A stretch of DNA of 12,153 nucleotides from Aphodosoma sp045600865 (GTDB taxonomy: Bacteria > Bacteroidota > Bacteroidia > Bacteroidales > Paludibacteraceae): NCBI GenBank assembly GCA_045600865.1, contig JAZRYS010000273.1, positions 1 through 12,153 on the forward strand, written 5' to 3'. The position numbers and the translations under genes were made by a program. Position 1 is the first letter of the stretch, and every line of letters starts with the position of its first letter. Of the stretch, positions 1-8,412 are shown piece by piece. Below the pieces are notes generated by a model that ran no database searches, was not told the origin of the DNA, and saw only the letters and a list, made by a program, of their open reading frames with translations.

Positions 1-3000
1 CGTCGCGTTTCTGACTACGCAGTATGAGAATGTCGCATCCGGGGTCTCATCGTTCCTCCAGACGAAGGTGACTTCCCTTCTCGCTGTCTGCGCTGCACTG
101 ATGACGACAGGTGCTCCGCAGTCGTCAAGCGTCCTTACTGGAATTGAGGCAGGATCGCCTAGTGCCGTACCAATAGCTGGATAGACTGTCAGGATGTAGT
201 CAGTACCTCCCGCCAGGCCTGAAACGGCACATGTTGTCGATGTCGCATTTCTTGTGAACACGTCAACCGAGTCAGATGCGCGTGTGACGACTACCTTCCA
301 TCTTGCCTCATTACCATACTGGTGCTTAGTCCATGTTGCCGTGAATGTCTTGTTGAGGATGTCTGTCGCGCTGACGTTGAGAACGGCTGGGTTAGCGATA
401 GCGGTGACTTTCAGCTCAACGATTGAGTCACATCCATCAACAGAAACCAATGTGTCAGTATAAACGCCAGATTCATACAGTCTCTGACCATGCCAGAGAT
501 AAGGAATCTGCGAACCATAGACTGTTGTATCCTCAACCACATAATAAGGTGTGTTTACTGTGAGGGTCAACTCATAAACAGTGTCATGGTCAGCAATCGT
601 ATGGACTGTATCACGATAAATACCTGTCTGAACAAGGTTGCGGCCACGCCATGAGAAAACATCACCTTGGCAAATATTGGCAGTTTGAGACACAACGACA
701 AATTGCTTAGGCGATTCTTTCAAGATAGCTTTAATCATCCAAGTTCCTTCAAATCCTACGTTAGGAAGATATTCCCAACTATTAAAATCATCTTGAGAAT
801 ACAGGGAACCATTTGGATTGGCAGAATATCTGGAGAATGCCGCAGCATAATTATATCCAGGAATAACAAATCCGATTAACATATCAGTATTTGCAGAACA
901 AGGGACAGGTGTTTGCAAAGGAACCGTAACCCATTGATTTGATCCCGTCATGACAACACTCTGAGAATGTATATTCACAATGCTGTCACCATCAAACTTC
1001 TTGAAATACAATGTTGACTGAACGGGAGCGCAATCATAGTACATTACAGAACTAATACTGTCACCATCAGAATACAGACCCTTATTAACCAACATTGCCC
1101 AATAGAAATCTACCGGTGCCTCAAAACCTAAATGTTCCATAAACTCGTCACTGACACAGTAGGTGGTCGTATCATGGCTCAAAGGCTCAAAATGAGCATA
1201 GATAGTGGTATCACAATAAGGAATGAAAGCTATTTTGTAATCTTCGTTTCCAGTACTCCAACCGACAAACTTATAGTTCTGGTTTGCAGAAGATTCCAAC
1301 GAGACCACAGAACCATCAACGACCAAATGATTATATGGTTTTACACTTCCAGTTCCTGAAGGCACTGAAATAACAGAAACATTATGGTACGTTATCTTAG
1401 TGGTCAACACCTTGATCATCCAAGTGACATCATAGCCATAATCATTGATATGATTCCATGTGTAACCATCGTTCGAAACCAATGAACCATTGGTATTTGC
1501 CGAATACCTGGAAACAGCCGCCGCATTAATATTACTTGGCACTGCAAATCCTATTATCATATCAGCATTCACAGAACAAGGGACAGGTGCCTGCAAAGGA
1601 ATAGTAACCCATTGATTTGAACCCGTCATGATAACGCTCTGAGAATATACATCCACGGTACTGTCTCCATCTATCTTCTTGACATACAATGTTGATTGGA
1701 CAGGAGTATAGTCATAGTACATGACAGCCGTAATACTGTCACCTTCGGAGTACAGTCCTGAGGAAACCTGCATTGCCCAATACATATCATTATAAGTACT
1801 TGAAATAGCATCATAACATTCGTCACTGACACAGTAAGTGGCTGTATCAGTTCTTAATGGTTCAAAATAAGCATAGATAGTAGTATCGCTCATTGGGGAA
1901 AAGTCATACTTGAACTCTACGCCTCCATCACTCCACCCTACAAACTTATAGTTGCGGTTTGCATAAGCGGTCAGCTGTACATCATCCCCGTAAACAACCA
2001 CATCCGATGACTGGTTTACTGTTCCAGCTTCGGCAGGAATTGGCAAAACAGTGACATGGTATTTTGGCGATTCAACAACTGTCAGACGGAATTCAACAAT
2101 AGAGTCACAGCCATTGACACTCACAAGCGTATCAAAATAAACCCCTGCCTCCCAGATATAACGATTGTTATAATATATTGGCATCTCATATTCATAGAAA
2201 GATGCCGAATCAACAACGTAATAATGAGTGAGGACTGTCAACGTAAGTTTATAAACCGTATCATCAGATATGCGAGTTGAATCATAATATACTCCAGTGG
2301 TAGAATACAGATTTCCATGCCATTCATAATCCGAACCTGCACAGATGGTATCAGCATATTCAATATGATGATAAATGGATACGTCATCGATTGAGATTGG
2401 AGTTCCTTTTGCCCTTCCATAATCTTGACAATTATTCCACATAACCACAAAGTTGTATAATCCCTCTCGGCCTCTCATATCGATGTCCGCATTATAAACG
2501 TTCCATCCATTTTCGTCACCATGAGCACTGCTCATTTTATTGTTTCCATCTGGGTCGAATGCCTCAATGTAATTAGGGAATACAGTGTTTGCATAATTTA
2601 CACCGTCACCACCTACAATAGTCTCGGAAACAGGGACAAGCATTACACGGGCAAAATCGGCATCTCCATAGCCATCAGGCAATTTCCAACGGAATGATAC
2701 ATTATAAATACCAGAGCCAAAATTGATTGTGCGGTAGGCGAATGTCTTAGTACCAAAGAAACTTGTGTAACGATACTTGCCACCATCTTGGATATAGAGA
2801 GCCTTCGATCCTGATGCTATAGCATCGTCATCACTACCGAATATAAATGTATTACAATGATCAGGAGCATCGCCATCCACTATAATCCATCTGTCGTTCT
2901 CATCGTCATCCTCGAATCCGCAAACGTAAGGAATCGTCGCAACGGAAGGTGTGATGGTGGAGAAAGTAAACTTCTGCGACCAATCACTATGCAATTCTTC

Positions 3001-6000
3001 ATTGCAATCACAACGGACATAGAAATCGTATGAGGTTGCAGGAATTAGACCGCTGAGTTCCACGAATGTGTCTGTTACTTCAACTACGGTCATTTCATCA
3101 ATAGGTGTACCTGCAGGACCGTATGCGCATAACCAACCAGTAAATGCTGTGGTTTCTTCAGCACTCCAAGAAATCAGAGCCTCATACATAGTCGCTGCGC
3201 CAACTATTTTCAAGTCTGTAGGTGTAGGGCATACAGGGTTAGCACGAACGGAGACGTTATCGATGAAGATCGCACCGAAACCATAATCTGCCTGATTCGC
3301 AAAGCGGATAATTACGTTCCGACCTGCGTATGCTGCAAGGTCAATTTGCTCATTTTCCCAAGCAAATGGCATTGAGTAGTCGGTATTATAGGCGTTGGTC
3401 ATAGCGTATGAGCCAAGCAAAGTCCAGTTTGCGCCACCGTCGGAAGAAATAAGAACCTCCATGTCGCCACTTGTTGCCTGATGGCAAAGGTCAAAGTAGA
3501 GAGTAGCACCTGCAGCAGGGATAGCGATTACAGGCGAGTTAATTGTAGTCAAACCAGTCCGTACAAAGCAGTTATTCATACGAATCATCTGGTTGCCATC
3601 TTGAGCATAAACACCCCATACATAGTGAGGAGTACTGGTAGCGGTTGGTGTGGTAGAGCCAGTGTTGTCCCAGCAATCAGGAATAGTCTGAACGGTCATC
3701 AACTCGAAGTCCTCCTCGTAAGGAGTGTTGACAACGTCGCAAGTGGTCTTGATACGACCGCAGTTGGTTACAAGAGAAGTGTCGGTAGCAGAGCAGATAG
3801 CCTGGATTTCGACATCGTAAGCGGAAGCTGCGTTGAGGCCTTCGACGTTAGCAGGGTTCGTAGTAACCACTTTATCGATAACAGCCTGACCTTCGGCAGC
3901 AGGAATTGCCCTTATGCGCCAAGAGATGGCAGTACCGTTCTCTGTCCAAGCAATATCAAACGAATTACTAAGTACATTTGTTATAACCGCATTTGTAGGC
4001 TTTGGACAAGTTGGTATATTGACAAACCAGATGTCATCAAAATAAATTGGATTGCCACTGCCCGCTACAATAGCGAAATGCTTAGCATTTTGGAAATCCG
4101 CATAATCAGGACTTGCAAGAGTGTTGAAATAAGTTGTGAATTCTGTCCATGTATTTTTAGTAGGAATAGTAACCTCACCAAGTGCCAGGAATGTGCTTGC
4201 ATCGTCTGGGTCAACCATTGCTCCAATTGTAAATTGAGCATTGTCCGTCGTTGAGAAGCACCAACCAGTGAGCATTAGATCTGCCAACGAGTTGACATCA
4301 AACACAGGAGAAACGGCTGTGCCATTTTCCACTTTGACAGAGGAAGAACCATTATAACTGAAGTCAGTCGAAAGTACAGACGGCACATTGCCAAAGATTC
4401 TCCAGCAATCGAGAGCATCTTGATTCTCGAAATCCTCAGCGTAAGGAACGACAGATGGAGAACAAGAAGTCTTGAAAACTTGGACATCTGACCATTTGGA
4501 AGTATCGCCAACACCACAGATAGCACGTGCGGTATAGTAGTAAACTGTGTTAGACATCAGATTGTTGAGGACTACAGGTGCAGAGCTAACTTGCTGATAG
4601 ACATCGCCAGTGACAGTACCGAACGCGTCAATAGGAGTAGTGCTGACAGCAACTTCCCACTCGGATGCAGTCTGCGTGCCTACGCTGATAGTAGTACCTG
4701 TGGAGATTGTGCTACCAGAGAAAACGACAGGAGTGTTACATGTAACCTGGCGGATTGAGAGGTTATCGATAGAGATTGGGTAGTTTGACGTACCTAACGA
4801 ACCGTCGTTGGACCACATGACAACAAAGTTGTAAGTACCCTCGCGTCCGGTCATGTCGATATCAGTGTTGTAGGTGTCCCAACCGTTTGCGTCACCATCC
4901 ATGAGATTGAAGAAGTTCTGACCCTCGACAGGATTGAATATCTCAGCAAAGTTTGGCCATGTGGTGCCTGAAACGGAAATGCCTGTTGCGCCTGCAGGGA
5001 GAGTCTCGGAGGCAGGAACGAGCATTATGCTTGCGAAGTCCCAAGAGCTTTCTCCACCGGTACACTTGAACTTGAATGTAACGTTGTGCACACCTGAGCC
5101 GAAGTAGATTGTACGATAAGCGAATGTCTTGGTTGAACTACTTGTTGAATAAGTGTATGTGTTGCCATTCCCCATATAGAGAGCCTTAGAGCCTGAAGCG
5201 ACAGCATTGGCATCAGTACCGAATGTGAATATGTTGGTAGTGCTTGCACCATTTACTATAGTCCACTGGTTGTTTTCCGCATCATCTTCGAATCCGCAGA
5301 AATAAGGAATAGTTGCAATTACCGAGGAAGAAGATGCAGTTGTGAAAGTGTCAGAGAATATCTGAGGTGCAGATTTGTCAGTAGGGGAACAAACCGCATA
5401 GACACGGACATTCACCGTATAGGCAGTCGCCTCAGAGAGGTTGGTGAATGTGTAGGATGGCGAAGTGACCGTGACAGAATCAGATGCAACTACATTTGAG
5501 CCTGTCATGAGGTCGTAAGCGAGAACCCAGGAAGACTCATCGCCACCTGCCGTCCATGAAATAGTGTTTCCCGTCGTTGTAGGAGTACCGAGAGCAATGT
5601 CGCCAGGAACGAGACATGTAGGAGCGAGCTCCACAGCAACATCATCGAAGTTGGTGGCTGAACCATACTTAGATTCACCCTGGATGGTGAGATATACAAC
5701 ACCAGTCTTGGCGATAGGGAAAGTGTATTTATACCAACCTGAACCTTCAACCTCGACAGGATCATTGCCAGCGCAACGGTTGATGAAACCGAGTTCCTGA
5801 GCGTCTGTCACGTCATCTGGAGAGTTGCTTGCAAATAGACGGAGACCCTCACCGACAGAACTTGTGCCAGATGGACGGTAGATCCAGATGGAAGCCTGAT
5901 AAACGTTAGGCTGATCAATAGTGAATCCTGGAGAAGTCAGGTAAGAGATATTACCAGACGGCAAGTCACGAAGTTGGAAAGAACGTGAACCGCTATGGAC

Positions 6001-8397
6001 ATTAGAACTCTGTGTTAAGAATGGCTGCTGATAAGTAGAGTCCGCATCACCTGCGGTAACATCCTCTACTATTACGACATCGTCAAGATACTGACGGGAA
6101 CTACCATAATTTGAAACACTGTAGAATACTATGCGGACATTTGATTGTCCAACGTATGAAGCAAGAGAGTACTCAGCTTCTGCCCATTCGTCTGACATAG
6201 ATGTTTCAAGTCCAGATGCAATGACAGTAGTATAGGTGGCACCTCCGTCAAGTGATATACGGACATCTAAACTACCAGCATGATAATTACTATATCTGAA
6301 CCTAAGGGTAGAAGGAGCAGTAATGTTTAGAAGTGGTGTCATTAACGCACTATGAGAACCATTTGAAGCACTGTAGGAGTTGAAACGCATTCCTCGAGTA
6401 CCACCATAACCTCCCGCGTCAGACTTCCATCGGTAAGAAGAACTACAGTCGTAGTCAGAGTCATCCCATCCGGAAGGAACACCAGAAGTTAAATCATCGA
6501 AATTCTGATTCAGGATATATTGATAACCGTCAGCGGTTTGAGAAGCAACATTATTGAAGTACCCAGTCGCCCAACATTCAGGAAGATCAGAACCAGAAGT
6601 GTTTTCAGCACCTTCAGACCATGTGGCAACAGTCAAAGGAACACAAAGACTATTTGTAGCAAAAGAATATGCCTCAGACCATTCGCCATAAGACGAGCCA
6701 CAGCTACGGCGGACATAAACGACATACTTAGTCGAAGGGGCGAGGTCAGTGAAGACAAACTCGTTTGCTCCAGTGACAGTATATACTACGCACTCAGAAA
6801 CCTGTGTGCCGGCATTGCCTAATGCAACCTCCCAGACATCGGCATCGGCATTGACCTTGGCTGAATTGTTGTCCACTTCAGTTATTACTGCCGTCAGGTA
6901 ATCACAGCCACTGCTTCTTAGACGGTACGTTATCTGGTGAGGAGTATATGTTGGCATACTCATGTCGTGTACGGCAAGCCAATGAATGCCGGATGTCTGA
7001 ACCTCCAGTTCATTCTGCATTGTCGAGCTGTCGCCTATCGCATAAAGCACCTGCTCAGCATCAGGGTCATAGAGCTGCATCGTGCACTGGCTATTGCTAA
7101 AGACAGTCACTTTGTCTTCAGCCACTGCATTAAAGCAATACCATTTGACCTCATTAGTGTCAAGTGAAGATACCGTAACGACAGTATCAGACTTGAGTGT
7201 GTCAGCCACGACGCGTTTGCCCACAAGGTGATTGACAAAAGAATGGTCGTCAGAGCGTACCATGGCACCCGTCCAACCGACAAAAGCAAACGCAACCGTA
7301 TCCCTTGCAAACATCATTGGTGCAGTGTCATTCTCGAAATGGAAGTTGTTGCTACTGATAGGGAATGAGTCTGTCTGCAGGCTGGCAATCCATCTGAGTG
7401 TATCCTGCGGATTGTCAAAGATAGTGTCATGAATGTTATTTACACTGTCGTTGAACCAATAGAATGCCTTGCCTATCTTGCGGTCATACAGATTGGAGTT
7501 CACGAATGGAGCAGCAGTGACTGGTGACCAGAAATCATTGTCGGGACCAGTTACCATGCTGTGCAGCGTGTGCACGCCAGGAACAAGATGCGACACGTCT
7601 AATTGCACAACGCTGTCTGACAAAGGCATATAAGACAAGTCATTATTGTCATCATCGAACCAATATGTTAGTCCATCGAACGAAGGAGTATCCATCTGGC
7701 TGAGGTTTGCATAGAAAGGTTTGGTAATGGTTGGAGAGACATTGCCATCATCATAAATTGTTTGAAGATGGACGGAGTGGACACCCTCTGCAATGGATGA
7801 GACATCAATCTGATTCTGACCATTGACAAAAGGAATGTTAAACACCTGTTCACTGTCATCAAACCAATAATTCACAGAAGATATGGTTGGCTCGTCTTCC
7901 GACGGGCAAAGTCGGTAGAAAGGTATCGACCTCACAGGTGAGACCAACGTGGAGTTGTCCGCCAATGCAAGATGCAAGATGTGAACGCCTACGGCAAGAC
8001 TATCGACATCCAACATAAAATCTTCGGAGAAGTTTGTTGTATAACGTGGAACAGTTTTATCATCAAACCAGTATGCGATTCTTGTATAGCCTGAAGTGTC
8101 GAAAACAGGCGGAACAAGGAACGGGTCAGTAATCACAGGAGACAAGTTTGAATGAGTATCCATCAGGGTGCCCTGCAACACGTGAGCGCCATGGCAAAGA
8201 TGGGATACATCTATCTCAAACTGGCCATTAGATATGTTGATGCTGTTTCGTGCCGCGGAATTCCCATCGAACCAATAGACATAGTAATCGGCATCAGTGA
8301 AGTTGCCAAGACTGGATATGTTTGGCATGACTGTCTGACACCAAACCGATTGGACGGCGAGAATGAGCAACAGGAAAAGCGGGTTAAGTCTTTTCAT
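1..8397 (-). CDS. Giant exported multidomain repeat protein (YWFD modules, Fn3-like, jelly-roll, InlB-like repeats), 3'-partial
   Basis: The minus strand reads open from ATG at 8395-8397 to the window edge: 2799 codons, no stop, so the C-terminus is missing. Residues 1-20 (MKRLNPLFLLLILAVQSVWC) form a Sec signal peptide. YWF[DN] anchors follow at residues 41, 109, 177, 245 and 313, exactly 68 apart. Fn3-like domains lie near 500-582, 928-1020, 1220-1312, 1461-1556, 1722-1812 and 2668-2760. They alternate with jelly-roll (MAM/cleaved-adhesin-like) domains near 586-925, 1026-1219, 1318-1460, 1560-1718 and 1818-2010, recognised by openings such as CGFEDD or EDFE and closings such as FDD or IDNVSV. 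Residues 2013-2667 hold GCDSIVE hairpin modules flanking two InlB-like/adhesin-like units. Inferred role: secreted or surface binding protein, probably T9SS-exported, but no sorting domain is visible. No enzymatic motif was recognised. It starts 15 nt after the beta-helix gene and is probably cotranscribed with it. Domain boundaries are by eye. Confidence 0.95.
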   Translation of the reverse strand, partial: MKRLNPLFLLLILAVQSVWCQTVMPNISSLGNFTDADYYVYWFDGNSAARNSINISNGQFEIDVSHLCHGAHVLQGTLMDTHSNLSPVITDPFLVPPVFDTSGYTRIAYWFDDKTVPRYTTNFSEDFMLDVDSLAVGVHILHLALADNSTLVSPVRSIPFYRLCPSEDEPTISSVNYWFDDSEQVFNIPFVNGQNQIDVSSIAEGVHSVHLQTIYDDGNVSPTITKPFYANLSQMDTPSFDGLTYWFDDDNNDLSYMPLSDSVVQLDVSHLVPGVHTLHSMVTGPDNDFWSPVTAAPFVNSNLYDRKIGKAFYWFNDSVNNIHDTIFDNPQDTLRWIASLQTDSFPISSNNFHFENDTAPMMFARDTVAFAFVGWTGAMVRSDDHSFVNHLVGKRVVADTLKSDTVVTVSSLDTNEVKWYCFNAVAEDKVTVFSNSQCTMQLYDPDAEQVLYAIGDSSTMQNELEVQTSGIHWLAVHDMSMPTYTPHQITYRLRSSGCDYLTAVITEVDNNSAKVNADADVWEVALGNAGTQVSECVVYTVTGANEFVFTDLAPSTKYVVYVRRSCGSSYGEWSEAYSFATNSLCVPLTVATWSEGAENTSGSDLPECWATGYFNNVASQTADGYQYILNQNFDDLTSGVPSGWDDSDYDCSSSYRWKSDAGGYGGTRGMRFNSYSASNGSHSALMTPLLNITAPSTLRFRYSNYHAGSLDVRISLDGGATYTTVIASGLETSMSDEWAEAEYSLASYVGQSNVRIVFYSVSNYGSSRQYLDDVVIVEDVTAGDADSTYQQPFLTQSSNVHSGSRSFQLRDLPSGNISYLTSPGFTIDQPNVYQASIWIYRPSGTSSVGEGLRLFASNSPDDVTDAQELGFINRCAGNDPVEVEGSGWYKYTFPIAKTGVVYLTIQGESKYGSATNFDDVAVELAPTCLVPGDIALGTPTTTGNTISWTAGGDESSWVLAYDLMTGSNVVASDSVTVTSPSYTFTNLSEATAYTVNVRVYAVCSPTDKSAPQIFSDTFTTASSSSVIATIPYFCGFEDDAENNQWTIVNGASTTNIFTFGTDANAVASGSKALYMGNGNTYTYSTSSSTKTFAYRTIYFGSGVHNVTFKFKCTGGESSWDFASIMLVPASETLPAGATGISVSGTTWPNFAEIFNPVEGQNFFNLMDGDANGWDTYNTDIDMTGREGTYNFVVMWSNDGSLGTSNYPISIDNLSIRQVTCNTPVVFSGSTISTGTTISVGTQTASEWEVAVSTTPIDAFGTVTGDVYQQVSSAPVVLNNLMSNTVYYYTARAICGVGDTSKWSDVQVFKTSCSPSVVPYAEDFENQDALDCWRIFGNVPSVLSTDFSYNGSSSVKVENGTAVSPVFDVNSLADLMLTGWCFSTTDNAQFTIGAMVDPDDASTFLALGEVTIPTKNTWTEFTTYFNTLASPDYADFQNAKHFAIVAGSGNPIYFDDIWFVNIPTCPKPTNAVITNVLSNSFDIAWTENGTAISWRIRAIPAAEGQAVIDKVVTTNPANVEGLNAASAYDVEIQAICSATDTSLVTNCGRIKTTCDVVNTPYEEDFELMTVQTIPDCWDNTGSTTPTATSTPHYVWGVYAQDGNQMIRMNNCFVRTGLTTINSPVIAIPAAGATLYFDLCHQATSGDMEVLISSDGGANWTLLGSYAMTNAYNTDYSMPFAWENEQIDLAAYAGRNVIIRFANQADYGFGAIFIDNVSVRANPVCPTPTDLKIVGAATMYEALISWSAEETTAFTGWLCAYGPAGTPIDEMTVVEVTDTFVELSGLIPATSYDFYVRCDCNEELHSDWSQKFTFSTITPSVATIPYVCGFEDDDENDRWIIVDGDAPDHCNTFIFGSDDDAIASGSKALYIQDGGKYRYTSFFGTKTFAYRTINFGSGIYNVSFRWKLPDGYGDADFARVMLVPVSETIVGGDGVNYANTVFPNYIEAFDPDGNNKMSSAHGDENGWNVYNADIDMRGREGLYNFVVMWNNCQDYGRAKGTPISIDDVSIYHHIEYADTICAGSDYEWHGNLYSTTGVYYDSTRISDDTVYKLTLTVLTHYYVVDSASFYEYEMPIYYNNRYIWEAGVYFDTLVSVNGCDSIVEFRLTVVESPKYHVTVLPIPAEAGTVNQSSDVVVYGDDVQLTAYANRNYKFVGWSDGGVEFKYDFSPMSDTTIYAYFEPLRTDTATYCVSDECYDAISSTYNDMYWAMQVSSGLYSEGDSITAVMYYDYTPVQSTLYVKKIDGDSTVDVYSQSVIMTGSNQWVTIPLQAPVPCSVNADMIIGFAVPSNINAAAVSRYSANTNGSLVSNDGYTWNHINDYGYDVTWMIKVLTTKITYHNVSVISVPSGTGSVKPYNHLVVDGSVVSLESSANQNYKFVGWSTGNEDYKIAFIPYCDTTIYAHFEPLSHDTTTYCVSDEFMEHLGFEAPVDFYWAMLVNKGLYSDGDSISSVMYYDCAPVQSTLYFKKFDGDSIVNIHSQSVVMTGSNQWVTVPLQTPVPCSANTDMLIGFVIPGYNYAAAFSRYSANPNGSLYSQDDFNSWEYLPNVGFEGTWMIKAILKESPKQFVVVSQTANICQGDVFSWRGRNLVQTGIYRDTVHTIADHDTVYELTLTVNTPYYVVEDTTVYGSQIPYLWHGQRLYESGVYTDTLVSVDGCDSIVELKVTAIANPAVLNVSATDILNKTFTATWTKHQYGNEARWKVVVTRASDSVDVFTRNATSTTCAVSGLAGGTDYILTVYPAIGTALGDPASIPVRTLDDCGAPVVISAAQTARREVTFVWRNDETPDATFSYCVVRNAT
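397..702 (-). repeat. Paired hairpin module H2 (copy of H1)
   Basis: Residues about 2566-2667. NICQGDVFSWRG, GIYRDTVHTI, HDTVYELTLTV, then YYVVEDTTVYGSQIPYLWHG, YESGVYTDTLVSVDGCDS and IVELKVTAI follow the same order as H1. Together H1 and H2 bracket the two InlB-like/adhesin-like units, giving the order H, unit, unit, H. Confidence 0.7.
712..2064 (-). repeat. Two tandem units: InlB-like repeat plus adhesin-like module
   Basis: Unit 1 (residues about 2112-2336) and unit 2 (about 2338-2562) are tandem copies of about 225 residues. Each begins with a divergent InlB B-repeat-like segment of about 70 residues: strand, GT-V/GTGSV, G-x-x-V-x-L-x-x-x-AN-NYKFVGWS, DTTIYA-x-FEPL. A segment of about 155 residues follows, with YCVSDE, YWAM, GDSI, VMYYD, PVQSTLY, SQSV-MTGSNQWVT-PLQ-PVPCS, IGF, SRYSAN-NGSL and TWMIK, similar to modules in Bacteroidota adhesins. 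DNA-level direct repeats are obvious: the block near 894-960 on the plus strand recurs near 1572-1640, 678 bp away. Confidence 0.85.
2065..2361 (-). repeat. Paired hairpin module H1 (GCDSIVE type)
   Basis: Residues about 2013-2111 of the giant protein. Two consecutive short beta segments are visible: one begins DTICAGSDYEWHG and ends DDTVYKLTLTV, the other has PIYYNNRYIWEAGVYFDTL and ends VNGCDSIVEFRLTV. The pattern (polar turn, aromatic, GxYxDT, GCDSIVxLxLTV) is common in Bacteroidota secreted proteins. H1 sits just before the tandem InlB-like block, and a second copy (H2) lies just after it. Confidence 0.7.
2368..2946 (-). repeat. Jelly-roll module B2 (paralogous to 4741-5322)
   Basis: Residues about 1818-2010 of the giant protein. 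The blocks ATIPYVCGFEDD, ASGSKALYIQDG, TKTFAYRTINFGSGIYNVSF, MLVPVSETI, HGDENGWNVYNADIDM, GREGLYNFVVMWNN and ISIDDVSIYH match B1 one for one. Similarity is also visible in the DNA, for example around GCGAATGTCTT at about 5120 and 2738 on the plus strand. This points to intragenic duplication rather than convergence. Confidence 0.8.
4741..5322 (-). repeat. Jelly-roll module B1 (paralogous to 2368-2946)
   Basis: Residues about 1026-1219 of the giant protein. The module opens with ATIPYFCGFEDD and contains SGSKALYMGNG, KTFAYRTIYFGSGVHNVTF, an MLVPASETL strand, DGDANGWDTYNTDIDM, GREGTYNFVVMWSNDG and a final ISIDNLSI strand. Every one of these blocks recurs in the same order in module B2, 792 residues further on. 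It resembles choice-of-anchor/MAM-like carbohydrate- or protein-binding domains of Bacteroidota surface proteins; the ligand is unknown. Confidence 0.8.
7459..8277 (-). repeat. Four 68-residue YWFD modules plus a fifth anchor in the giant protein
   Basis: The tyrosine codons of the anchors YWFDG, YWFDD, YWFDD, YWFDD and YWFND start at 8277, 8073, 7869, 7665 and 7461, exactly 204 bp (68 residues) apart each time. The first four modules continue with a shared pattern: an [IL]DV-S/D-x-[LI] strand, a G[VA]H turn followed by hydrophobic residues (for example GVHILHLAL, GVHTLHSMV), then SPV/SPT and PF. Module 5 keeps only the beginning and then diverges. Repeats of this kind occur in secreted Bacteroidota proteins and are probably small beta-sandwiches. 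Their ligand is unknown to me. Confidence 0.9.
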
Positions 8398-8412
8398 GAT
8401 CAATCACGTTTT

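Noticed and set aside
3481..4254. Plus-strand ORF of 257 codons
   Set aside because: It is antisense in exact codon register to the giant protein, whose minus-strand frame is continuous with Fn3-like and jelly-roll motifs here. The plus translation looks random.
8338..8397. Lipoprotein signal at Cys20 of the giant protein
   Set aside because: The residue before the cysteine is Trp (SVWC), which does not fit a signal peptidase II lipobox; an ordinary Sec signal peptide is more likely.
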